DNA of 6,575 bases from Anaerolineales bacterium (GTDB lineage Bacteria > Chloroflexota > Anaerolineae > Anaerolineales > E44-bin32), in the NCBI GenBank assembly GCA_030668545.1, contig DAOUTT010000134.1, positions 1 through 6,575 of the forward strand, written 5' to 3'. The position numbers were made by a program, and so were the translations under genes. The notes below the pieces were generated by a model. It saw only the letters and a program-made list of their open reading frames with translations. It searched no databases and was not told where the DNA came from. Shown here piece after piece: positions 1 through 6,186 of the stretch; positions within the stretch are counted from its first letter, which is position 1, and every line of letters starts with the position of its first letter.

Positions 1-455
1 GAAGCAGACCAGTCGTAAACCAGAGTCCGGATCGCGTAGGCAAACGAATTATCCGGATCTACTTCTTTCGCTTGATCGATCGAAGAGCGCGCCTCCTCCA
101 ATCGCTCGCGTCGTAGATCGAGCGTTGTTAACAGGTCGCTAGAGTATGTTTGTGCGCGCGCCAGCATTGCCCATAGTTCTGCATTCTCCGGGTCAACGCG
201 CACAGCATTTTTGTAGGCTTCAATGCTGCTCTCCAAGTCACCGGCGAAGAAGTGGACCTCCGCCTCATCAGCATAAGAAGCTCCGGTACGGGTTGCTGTG
301 GGAGTGGCCGAGAACAGCGGCTGAACATTTCCTTGCCTCTGAGCACGAACAAGCAGAAAGCCCCCTGCAATTAATAGCATAAGTGCAAGGATACGCCATG
401 GATTCGATCGACCTCGACCTTGGCTTAGCTTGAGTCTTTCACCGGTTAAACGCAT
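1..455 (-). CDS. Membrane-anchored TPR protein, C-terminus cut off by window edge
   Basis: This is the first 151 codons of a gene that runs off the left edge. The product starts MRLTGERLK, with a basic N-terminus followed by one hydrophobic segment at about residues 20-36 (WRILALMLLIAGGFLLV). A Thr/Pro-rich linker follows at about 49-57, then TPR-type helices from about residue 60, with typical AxxxDP ends at AVRVDPEN and AKEVDPDN. The positive residues before the membrane segment predict an inside N-terminus and an extracytoplasmic TPR domain. The protein is a clear paralogue of the gene just upstream: the first 30 residues align without a gap and the first TPR matches well. The start ATG lies 14 nt after the upstream stop with no Shine-Dalgarno sequence, so co-transcription and translational coupling are likely. 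The frame stays open a little upstream, so the start is not certain. Function is unknown; protein-protein scaffolding is inferred from the TPRs. Confidence 0.8.
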   Translation of the reverse strand, partial: MRLTGERLKLSQGRGRSNPWRILALMLLIAGGFLLVRAQRQGNVQPLFSATPTATRTGASYADEAEVHFFAGDLESSIEAYKNAVRVDPENAELWAMLARAQTYSSDLLTTLDLRRERLEEARSSIDQAKEVDPDNSFAYAIRTLVYDWSA

Positions 456-469
456 AGTTATGATTGGAC

Positions 470-1741
470 TCAGGAGGCCGGAGTGGATTCCGCCTCAGGT
501 GTGGGTGGGCGCTCTAATTCACCGCACAGAATGAGTCCCTCCCGGGCATTGAAAACCGCGATCTCATCCTCCGGGACTGTTTGCAGGATCGCCTCGAAAA
601 TCTGAATAGCTTCTTCGCACGAATTCCGTTTTGCTAGCGCCAATCCATAAGTGTAGTAAAACTCTACGATACGGAAATCCTCTTTCTTCAGGGGTAGGCC
701 TTCTACCCATACGCCTTCGTCTGATTGTCCACCGCGGATCGCCAGATTAAATTGAACAATCGCCTCATCCAATACACCGTTGTGATAATACATTCGACCC
801 AAATTTCCCCGCAGTCGAGGGTTCGCCGGAGCAATTTCAACGGCGTTGCGCGCATACTGGCTAGCTACGCCATACTCCCCAATACCTGCGTAAAGCTGCA
901 CCAGATAAGTGAGCGGTTCCGTGCTCGTTGGTGATAGAGCGACGGCGTTGAGGTAACTCTCTCGAGCCCCATCGTAATCTCCCATCGCCCGCAGCATATT
1001 CCCGATGTCGAGATGCAGGCGTGGAAGAAAGGAGTTAAGACTACGGGCAACTTCGTAGGATTCAAGAGCTAGCTCCCTGTTCCCTGTCATCTCCCACACG
1101 TAAGCCAGTGCGCGATGAGCCTCCAAAGATGTGCTGTCCATGGCTACAGCAGCTCGAGCATGCTCAAGCGCAGTTTCGTAATTTTCAAGGTTGGTGTCAA
1201 CCAGTATTTCAGCGTATATCGCTTGAACTTCTGGGAGGTTCTGGTTAAGATCGATCGCGGTTTCGGCCTCTAGCAGCGCCTCGACCATTAATTCATTTCT
1301 GGTGAGTTGATCTTCGATATTACCAGCCTGGAAATCCAGTGACCAACCTAAAAACGCATGTGCTAAAGCCGAATCTGGGTTGAGCACGAGTGCATCCCGG
1401 GCGGTGATTTCCGCCTCCTCATACTTCCCAGCGAACATCCGCACCCTCGTCAGTTCGATATAATGTGCCAACTCACGTGGGTCGGCCAAAATCGCATCTA
1501 AATAAGCCTCTTCTGCCTGCTCTAATTTCCCGGAATCGAAAAGGCTTTCCGCCTCCAGAACAAAAGATGCTGGGCTTCGCGTGGGTGTTTGTGTCGGGAT
1601 AAAGGGAGGCGGTATGGTAGGAATATATATCTGCCAGAAATATACTGCTGCGGCGATAAAAACCAAGATCAGAAGCACCCGCCAGAGGCTGGTACGCCTA
1701 CGCTTCTTCCGTAAATTCCATTTGCTTCCGCTTAAATTCAT
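470..1741 (-). CDS. Membrane-anchored TPR protein with about eight or nine repeats
   Basis: The product has 423 residues. Residues 11-16 are RKKRRR, directly before a single membrane segment at about 19-36. A Pro/Thr-rich linker follows (about 41-57, containing TIPPPFIPTQTPTR). TPR helices run from about 60 to 390, with repeat ends such as AILADP, ALVLNPDS, AVALSPTS and AVEIAPANP. The tail after residue 410 is again Pro/Thr/Ser-rich (PPTPEAESTPAS). The basic cluster predicts an inside N-terminus and a TPR domain outside the cytoplasmic membrane. No enzymatic domain is visible, so a scaffold or assembly role is inferred only from the fold. The ATG at 1741 is the first start after an in-frame TGA. 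It has no Shine-Dalgarno sequence but sits about 22 nt after a TATAAT box. The gene is followed after 14 nt by its truncated paralogue, suggesting a two-gene operon made by tandem duplication. Confidence 0.85.
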   Translation of the reverse strand: MNLSGSKWNLRKKRRRTSLWRVLLILVFIAAAVYFWQIYIPTIPPPFIPTQTPTRSPASFVLEAESLFDSGKLEQAEEAYLDAILADPRELAHYIELTRVRMFAGKYEEAEITARDALVLNPDSALAHAFLGWSLDFQAGNIEDQLTRNELMVEALLEAETAIDLNQNLPEVQAIYAEILVDTNLENYETALEHARAAVAMDSTSLEAHRALAYVWEMTGNRELALESYEVARSLNSFLPRLHLDIGNMLRAMGDYDGARESYLNAVALSPTSTEPLTYLVQLYAGIGEYGVASQYARNAVEIAPANPRLRGNLGRMYYHNGVLDEAIVQFNLAIRGGQSDEGVWVEGLPLKKEDFRIVEFYYTYGLALAKRNSCEEAIQIFEAILQTVPEDEIAVFNAREGLILCGELERPPTPEAESTPAS

Positions 1742-1763
1742 CCGCTTTTGTGAACCCCGTCAC

Positions 1764-1769
1764 ATTATA
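1764..1769 (-). promoter_or_regulatory. Candidate -10 box for the minus-strand TPR operon
   Basis: Read on the minus strand this is a perfect TATAAT. It would place the transcription start near 1757, giving a leader of about 16 nt before the ATG at 1741. No good -35 element is present at 16-18 bp; the best nearby match is TGGTAA with a 15-bp spacer. The call rests on the -10 match and its position. Confidence 0.45.
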
Positions 1770-1937
1770 GTTTGGGTGAGCATCTTACCACCCGCTGCAA
1801 GCGAGCGTCAAGAAATGAAACGCTACGTATCTCCACCGCATTCCCTGCTCTAATCCTCTAGATCGTTTCAAGATCGCAGACCCATTAACATTGACCAATC
1901 TTATTCCGGTACGGGACAGCTTCAAACTCAAATACGG

Positions 1938-1943
1938 TATAAT
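1938..1943 (+). promoter_or_regulatory. Candidate -10 box giving a leaderless GTG transcript
   Basis: A perfect TATAAT on the plus strand is followed by GCGCCCC and then the in-frame GTG at 1951. Sigma-70-type starts lie about 6-8 nt after the -10 box, so transcription would begin at or next to the GTG. The -35 region is weak (GGGACA at 1913-1918 with a 19-bp spacer). Longer translations from TTG 1891 or ATG 1942 would start upstream of or inside the -10 box. Confidence 0.45.
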
Positions 1944-1950
1944 GCGCCCC

Positions 1951-2988
1951 GTGGAATCGGAACCAAAACTACCGAAGCTAGATGATACCGCGCCTCAGAG
2001 CACAGCGGATTTCGAACCCGAAGGCTCGCAGTTGAACCCTTCTGTATCGGAAAACTCAACGCGACGAAGATTGTTCTATATCTTTCTCGTTTATCTTGCC
2101 GCGCTAATCGCCATCGGGCTGGTGGCTTATTTCCAAGGGCGTGGGCTTAATAGCGCCGAGGAGATAGCACAGGTCTCCGAGGCGATGTATGAGCAGTTTG
2201 AGCTCGGCATCGCAGATCTTGATGCTGGCCATTATGAGATCGCTCGACAGCGGTTTGAAGCCATCATCAACTTTGACCCCGCTTATCCTGGTGCGGAGGA
2301 CATGCTCATCGCAGCGCTCGTAAACCTTAATGTGCCGACAGTAACACCCACACCCGAATCAACACCCACCCCGGACCCCTCCCCACCCGAGGATCTAATG
2401 GCACAAGCGAAAGCTGCAATTGCAGACGAGGATTGGGATACAGCCATTAACAAACTGCTTTCGCTGCGCGCCAAGGATCCAGCGTACCAACCTGTGAGGG
2501 TGGATGGTTTGATGTATATCTCACTTCGAAACAAAGGTATGGAGCTAATCTCCCAAGGGTTTATGGAAGAAGGGCTGTATAACCTGAGCCTTGCAAAACG
2601 ATTTGGCCCTCTCGATCGAGATGCAATGTTCCGCATGACTCTTGCGCAACAGTATCTTCTCGCAAACAGCTACATCGGACTAAATTGGATCCGCGCTTCG
2701 GAGCTCTTCCTACCTCTCTGCGAACAAGGCGCCACACTCGATTCCTGTAGAAAATACGCCGAAACTGCATGGAAATACGGCGACCTGCTCTGGGAGGAGG
2801 GTGATGAATGCGGCGCTTCTGAGCAATATAATGCTGCGCTCAACGCCTGGGAATTCCCCGATTTGGCACCGACAGCCTCAAAAGCTGATGAAGTTTGTGC
2901 AACACAATCGGCGCCTCCACCGGTTCCGACCGCTACCCCAACACCTACCCTGACGCCAACACCCGGTGGTAACGGCGGCGGGAGCTAG
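1951..2988 (+). CDS. Membrane-anchored TPR-like protein with Thr/Pro-rich linker and tail
   Basis: I chose the GTG at 1951 (345 residues) because a TATAAT box ends 7 nt before it. The frame is open back to a TTG at 1891, but that region looks like promoter. The product has an acidic, polar N-terminal tail (1-37), an RRR cluster (38-40) and one membrane segment (about 41-60). A first TPR-like unit follows (about 75-125, with the end AIINFDPAYPGAED). A Thr/Pro linker lies at about 129-147, then a second helical region with repeats (AKAAIADEDWDTAINKLLSL onward). The C-terminal tail is TATPTPTLTPTPGG and then Gly-rich. Topology is predicted as N-in with the bulk outside. Cysteines occur at about 257, 265, 287 and 316, spaced so that disulphides are conceivable outside the cell. 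It resembles the divergent TPR genes in layout but is not a close paralogue. Function is unknown. Confidence 0.8.
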   Translation: MESEPKLPKLDDTAPQSTADFEPEGSQLNPSVSENSTRRRLFYIFLVYLAALIAIGLVAYFQGRGLNSAEEIAQVSEAMYEQFELGIADLDAGHYEIARQRFEAIINFDPAYPGAEDMLIAALVNLNVPTVTPTPESTPTPDPSPPEDLMAQAKAAIADEDWDTAINKLLSLRAKDPAYQPVRVDGLMYISLRNKGMELISQGFMEEGLYNLSLAKRFGPLDRDAMFRMTLAQQYLLANSYIGLNWIRASELFLPLCEQGATLDSCRKYAETAWKYGDLLWEEGDECGASEQYNAALNAWEFPDLAPTASKADEVCATQSAPPPVPTATPTPTLTPTPGGNGGGS

Positions 2989-3414
2989 GCGGAGGCTTCT
3001 GCCCATACCCTGGCCAATCCTCCAAAGTACGAATTAATAACAACAATCACCACAATGATGTGTGAATCAGTGACTTCACTCTCCACGCTGTTATCCTTTT
3101 TCCAGTCCTAAAAAAAGTTACGATCCTCCAAATTGTAGTGCAGCCAAGCGGATTTACGCTGCGTTGCTCTGCATTACACCCGACTCACTCGTCCTGAAAT
3201 CCATCGAAAAAAACTGGAGTGGGCATACAACTTGCATCAAATCCTTCGTAGACAAACGACTCCGACACGTCGATAACGCCTTCAGATCTGCCTTCTGCGT
3301 ATGAGTATCAGCAATTCCTACAACAATCGCTCAGAAATCAGATCGGATCCGAAATTATCCAACGTACTTGCTGCGATAGAACTAACACGTTGCATGTGCT
3401 GAAAAGAGATCACA
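2989..3414. other. Intergenic stretch of 426 bp without a convincing gene
   Basis: No RNA gene, strong terminator or clear promoter was found. Visible elements are minor. There is a 10-bp direct repeat ATCCTCCAAA at 3017-3026 and 3123-3132, a 10-bp palindrome TCGGATCCGA at 3343-3352, and a run of seven A at about 3110-3116. A 33-codon ORF lies at 3301-3402. A 76-codon stop-free plus-strand stretch at 3074-3301 has no ATG, and a minus-strand frame across about 3050-3307 has a single internal stop. The stretch could be a decayed gene, a dispersed repeat or simply a long regulatory gap. Confidence 0.5.
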
Positions 3415-3864
3415 ATGGACATGATTGAAATACTGCTCACTTTAGGGATGGCAACTCTTTATATCGGTTTCGCCTCAGGTATGGGTTTCATCGCCCGGCG
3501 AGGTTGGATCGATAAAAATAAGCGCTGGGAGCGCGCCTTAGTTGTGGCCTATGGTCTTCTAATCTTCCTTCCCGCATCCATCGTCATCCAGCACTACGAA
3601 GCATGGAGCCTTAGTCTGCGCATCACTGTGCTTCTCGCAGGGGTCACATCACTCGCCATAGCGTTTCTCCGCCCAGCCTGGCTGCCGGCACGTCTCTGGT
3701 CCCGAACAATTTCACGTCGCTACTCTGCGCTATCGATGGGCATCATCTGCGTCTGGTGTATGCTCGCCTGGCAAATTCAGATGAGCCCTGCCGCGCTATT
3801 CCTTGGCCTCGCGGCCTGCCTGGCTAGTCTATCCTCACTCAGGTCCTCGCTCCAAAACGCGTGA
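3415..3864 (+). CDS. Small polytopic membrane protein of unknown function
   Basis: The product has 149 residues and I do not recognise its family. It is strongly hydrophobic, with likely membrane segments at about 5-26, 41-59, 67-85, 105-121 and 125-141, giving four or five spans. Basic loops (RRGWIDKNKRWER at 29-41; the RxxxRR pattern near 97-102) could orient it. No catalytic motif, signal peptide cleavage site or metal-binding cluster is apparent. The ATG at 3415 follows a weak purine-rich stretch (AAAAGAGA) at suitable spacing; an in-frame ATG two codons later is an alternative. The stop overlaps the -35 of the promoter proposed for the RNase Z gene, 64 nt upstream of that gene's start. 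Co-directional placement with RNase Z is not evidence of shared function. Confidence 0.65.
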   Translation: MDMIEILLTLGMATLYIGFASGMGFIARRGWIDKNKRWERALVVAYGLLIFLPASIVIQHYEAWSLSLRITVLLAGVTSLAIAFLRPAWLPARLWSRTISRRYSALSMGIICVWCMLAWQIQMSPAALFLGLAACLASLSSLRSSLQNA

Positions 3865-3889
3865 AACATCAACCCGATTAAGGTACAAT
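3861..3889 (+). promoter_or_regulatory. Candidate promoter for ribonuclease Z
   Basis: A -35-like GTGAAA (3861-3866, four of six matches to TTGACA) is separated by exactly 17 bp from the -10-like TACAAT (3884-3889). The -35 overlaps the TGA of the preceding membrane-protein gene. Transcription would begin near 3896, giving a leader of about 33 nt that contains the Shine-Dalgarno AGAGGA at 3919-3924. Confidence 0.5.
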
Positions 3890-3928
3890 GAATCGCTTCT
3901 TCCAATAGTCGTATAAACAGAGGATATC

Positions 3929-4849
3929 TTGCTGGAACTAACATTCCTTGGTACTTCGGCATCGGCGCCATCAGTTCACCGCGGTTTGTCCGCGCAGGTT
4001 GTAAGCTACCGAGACCAACGTTTCTTGATCGATTGTGGTGAGGGAACCCAACGCCAGATCCTGCGTTCGGGTTTAGGATTTCGCCGCTTGAATCGGATTC
4101 TAATCACGCATGGCCATCTCGATCATATCCTGGGTCTCGCCGGATTGCTTTCAACCTTTTCTCGCTGGGAGGCAATAGATCGGCTCGAGATTTGGGCAGG
4201 GGAATGGGCCATGGAGCGGATACATGACTTGCTCTATGGTGTTGTTCTTCGCGGCGCGCGTCCCCCTATAGACATCAATCTGCGTATTCTTGAACCGGGG
4301 TTGATAATTGAGGAAAATGGCTTACAGGTTTCCGCGATTCCCGTCTCCCATCGGGGACCGGGCTGTTTCGGGTTTGTTTTTGAGGAAGCATCACATCGCC
4401 CCTTTCTCGTGGAACAAGCAGAGGCGATGAATGTGCCCTCTGGACCACTCCGTGCGGAGCTTGTTGCCGGTAAACCCATCACCTTACCAGATGGTAGTGT
4501 GATAAACCCAGAGAATGTCCTTGGGCCTCCGCGCAGGGGCGCTCGGCTGGTCCACATCGGTGATTGCGGCAGCACAAAAGGATTGCAGAAAGCCGCGATT
4601 GAGGCAGACGCACTCGTGATTGAGGCAACCTATCTCTCTTCAGAATCCGATTTAGCGAAGAAGTTCGGTCATCTATCTGCAGGGCAGGCTGCGGAATTTG
4701 CTCAACGTATTGGCGTGCGCCAGCTTTACCTAACGCACATCTCCCGCCGGTACAGGGAGAAAGAAGTTGTCGAGGAAGCGAGGGCGATCTTTCCAAACAC
4801 CACCGTCGCTCGCGACTTCGATCATTTTCAGATCAAACGTGCGGAATGA
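3929..4849 (+). CDS. rnz: Ribonuclease Z (tRNA 3' endonuclease)
   Basis: This is a metallo-beta-lactamase-fold enzyme that cleaves the 3' trailer from precursor tRNAs in the cytoplasm. Its 306 residues match the usual short-form length. Family motifs appear in order: LGTSASAPS (7-15), DCGEGTQRQ (35-43), the zinc motif HGHLDH (61-66), the H141 region (PVSHRGPG), the substrate-arm region with DGSVINPENVLGPPRRG (188-204), GDC (211-213), FGHLSAGQAAEFA (247-259) and LTHISRRY (268-275). All expected metal ligands are present: H61, H63, D65, H66, H141, D212, H248 and H270. GDC replaces the commoner GDT, but the metal-binding Asp is kept. The start is TTG at 3929, since the family begins M-L-E-L. AGAGGA lies 4 nt upstream, so the next codon, CTG 3932, is a weaker alternative. 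It likely has its own promoter. Confidence 0.95.
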   Translation: MLELTFLGTSASAPSVHRGLSAQVVSYRDQRFLIDCGEGTQRQILRSGLGFRRLNRILITHGHLDHILGLAGLLSTFSRWEAIDRLEIWAGEWAMERIHDLLYGVVLRGARPPIDINLRILEPGLIIEENGLQVSAIPVSHRGPGCFGFVFEEASHRPFLVEQAEAMNVPSGPLRAELVAGKPITLPDGSVINPENVLGPPRRGARLVHIGDCGSTKGLQKAAIEADALVIEATYLSSESDLAKKFGHLSAGQAAEFAQRIGVRQLYLTHISRRYREKEVVEEARAIFPNTTVARDFDHFQIKRAE

Positions 4850-4958
4850 ACTTTACCAATCCCATCCTGGACCCACCAAGAATATCCCCTTCCTCAATAG
4901 ATCACATCTCCAGATGATTCAAACCCGGTAGCCTCTACACCCGGGGGGAGCAACTTGG

Positions 4959-4988
4959 AAGCAGGAGGGTCGAGTTACCCTCCTGCTT
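4959..4988. terminator. Strong hairpin between convergent genes, likely bidirectional terminator
   Basis: A perfect 12-bp stem (AAGCAGGAGGGT at 4959-4970 and ACCCTCCTGCTT at 4977-4988) closes on a 6-nt loop, CGAGTT. It lies about 110 nt after the RNase Z stop and about 52 nt after the stop of the convergent HAD gene. Neither side has a clear U-run, so it is not a textbook intrinsic terminator. Position and symmetry favour termination or mRNA-end protection for both genes. Confidence 0.65.
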
Positions 4989-5040
4989 ACGCGTTAATTG
5001 ACTTATGTTTTCTATTGAAGAATGATTCTAACAATGCTGG

Positions 5041-5715
5041 CTATTCTAAAAGAAGGTGGACGATCTCATCCACAGATAAATCTAGTAAGGATACGATGAC
5101 CAAATCTGCATCACGCAGTGCCTCGGCTGCATGCGTGGTCGTCACCCCAACGGCACGCATTCCAGCCTTCTTAGCGCCACGAACGCCTACGACAGCATCC
5201 TCAACCACAACACAAGCCTCAGGTCCCAGCTCGATCTGCCTGGCGGCTTCCAGGTAGACCGCAGGGTTTGGTTTTGCGGGGAGGTCGTGTCCAGATACAA
5301 GCGCCTGGAAATATCCCCCTATCTTCAATTCTTCAACCACAACGTGGATGTTCTCCTCCGGCGCCGAAGATGCGATCGCCTGCCGCACCTTCACCGAATA
5401 TAACTTCTCAAGCAGCTCCACCGCTCCCACAAGAGGTTCGACGGTCCCTTTAATGATCTCGCGGAAGGCGCTTTCTTTCGCCGAGCTTATGCGATGCAGA
5501 AGGTCCGCTTCAGGCGGCTTGCCGAGCATGATTGTCAGTATTTCCCTGTTATTCATGCCGAAGGTTTGCTCGTGAAGCTCCCTGGACATTGTTAAACCAA
5601 ATCGGGGCAGAACACTTATCCAACTATCGAGGTGTTGTTGGGAACTTTCTATCAAAACCCCATCGAGATCCCAGAGAACTCCGTATTGTGAGAGATCGTA
5701 ATCCTTCATTTTCAC
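5041..5715 (-). CDS. HAD-superfamily hydrolase, beta-phosphoglucomutase-like subgroup
   Basis: The product has 224 residues with all four HAD motifs. Motif I is DLDGV (nucleophile D16, acid/base D18), motif II is IASS (S116), motif III is AKPNP (K148) and motif IV is VVEDAVVGV (E172, D173). A helical C1 cap spans about 24-95. H28 and W32 fall where beta-phosphoglucomutase has its cap-hinge His20 and Trp24. The residue matching the mutase's phosphate-binding Arg49 appears to be Asn (GMNNRE, 53-58), which leans towards a small-molecule phosphatase over a mutase. The natural substrate, probably a sugar phosphate or similar, cannot be read from sequence. The GTG start at 5715 is preferred because GGAG lies 7 nt upstream; an ATG two codons later is possible. 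It follows the acylphosphatase/Mth938 pair on the same strand and may share its transcript. Confidence 0.85.
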   Translation of the reverse strand: MKMKDYDLSQYGVLWDLDGVLIESSQQHLDSWISVLPRFGLTMSRELHEQTFGMNNREILTIMLGKPPEADLLHRISSAKESAFREIIKGTVEPLVGAVELLEKLYSVKVRQAIASSAPEENIHVVVEELKIGGYFQALVSGHDLPAKPNPAVYLEAARQIELGPEACVVVEDAVVGVRGAKKAGMRAVGVTTTHAAEALRDADLVIVSLLDLSVDEIVHLLLE

Positions 5716-5726
5716 ACTGACACTCC

Positions 5727-5755
5727 GAGGCTTGGGCCTCTTCGCGGATGTCCGC
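5727..5755 (-). promoter_or_regulatory. Two small hairpins next to the HAD gene ribosome binding site
   Basis: GAGGC/GCCTC (5727-5731 with 5736-5740, 4-nt loop) and GCGGA/TCCGC (5744-5748 with 5751-5755, very tight loop) sit side by side in the 5' leader. The first ends directly at the GGAG Shine-Dalgarno (5723-5726). Both stems are short, so a role in translation initiation is possible but weakly supported. Confidence 0.25.
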
Positions 5756-5832
5756 TGTGCTCTTCAGAAAGCTTAACTCGAGGGGAGAAGCTAATATTTC
5801 AAACGGAATAACAAAAGAATATCAGGGTTTGG

Positions 5833-6186
5833 TCAACAACTGAGGTGGAGTGCAGCGACTACTCGTCGTCGCTCCCGCAGTTCGTTGTACGCCTTACTAG
5901 CCCCTTCAGTCCGCAAAACAACGAGCTCAATCCCCTGCTCTGTTATCAATTCGCGAATATCGTCCGATACTTTCATCCTCCCAAAGAGACCCCGCCCCAG
6001 TATGATGGCTTCTGGGTTACTTTCCAGCACTTCGGCTAAGTCCTCGAGTGCCAGGTTGTGCCCGTCTCTTCGCCGCCAGTCGGATCGGATCCTATCGGGG
6101 AAGATGATCACATCTCGATTGAAAGCAACGTTATCGATGACGATTCGACCGAAACGGAGTGCCTGAATCTCGGGAGGATTGCTCAA
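5833..6186 (-). CDS. Mth938-like (NDUFAF3/DUF498) domain protein
   Basis: The 117 residues make up almost exactly one Mth938-like domain, a small alpha/beta fold. Its human relative NDUFAF3 is a complex I assembly factor, but the bacterial and archaeal members have no established activity. Visible family features are FGRIVID (12-18), W37, GHNLALEDL (42-50), ILGRGLFGRMKV (62-73), the TEGASKAYNEL stretch (93-103) and the C-terminal VAALHLSC (110-117). No signal peptide or membrane segment is seen, so it is cytoplasmic. The start is TTG at 6186, supported by GGGGGA 5 nt upstream (6192-6197). This start overlaps the acylphosphatase stop by 4 nt (TTGA), a classic coupling arrangement. Whether this protein works with acylphosphatase is an inference from the overlap only. 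Confidence 0.85.
   Translation of the reverse strand: MSNPPEIQALRFGRIVIDNVAFNRDVIIFPDRIRSDWRRRDGHNLALEDLAEVLESNPEAIILGRGLFGRMKVSDDIRELITEQGIELVVLRTEGASKAYNELRERRRVVAALHLSC

Noticed and set aside
1891..1950. Twenty-residue N-terminal extension of the plus-strand TPR gene from TTG 1891
   Set aside because: It overlaps the TATAAT box and the divergent promoter region, and has no Shine-Dalgarno. The GTG at 1951 is the better start.
2284..2400. Thr/Pro-rich repeated codons as a DNA tandem repeat
   Set aside because: The pattern is an in-frame protein linker with varied codons and no exact DNA repeat unit.
3074..3301. 76-codon open stretch on the plus strand in the gap
   Set aside because: It has no ATG start, no Shine-Dalgarno and no recognisable domain. 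An open run of this length is not rare by chance over six frames.
3343..3352. Palindrome TCGGATCCGA as an operator
   Set aside because: It is only 10 bp, its flanks are not symmetrical, and no promoter element is nearby.
4955..5257. 100-codon plus-strand ORF running into the HAD gene
   Set aside because: It begins next to the terminator hairpin and then lies antisense to the well-supported HAD gene, with low-complexity Ser/Thr/Ala content.
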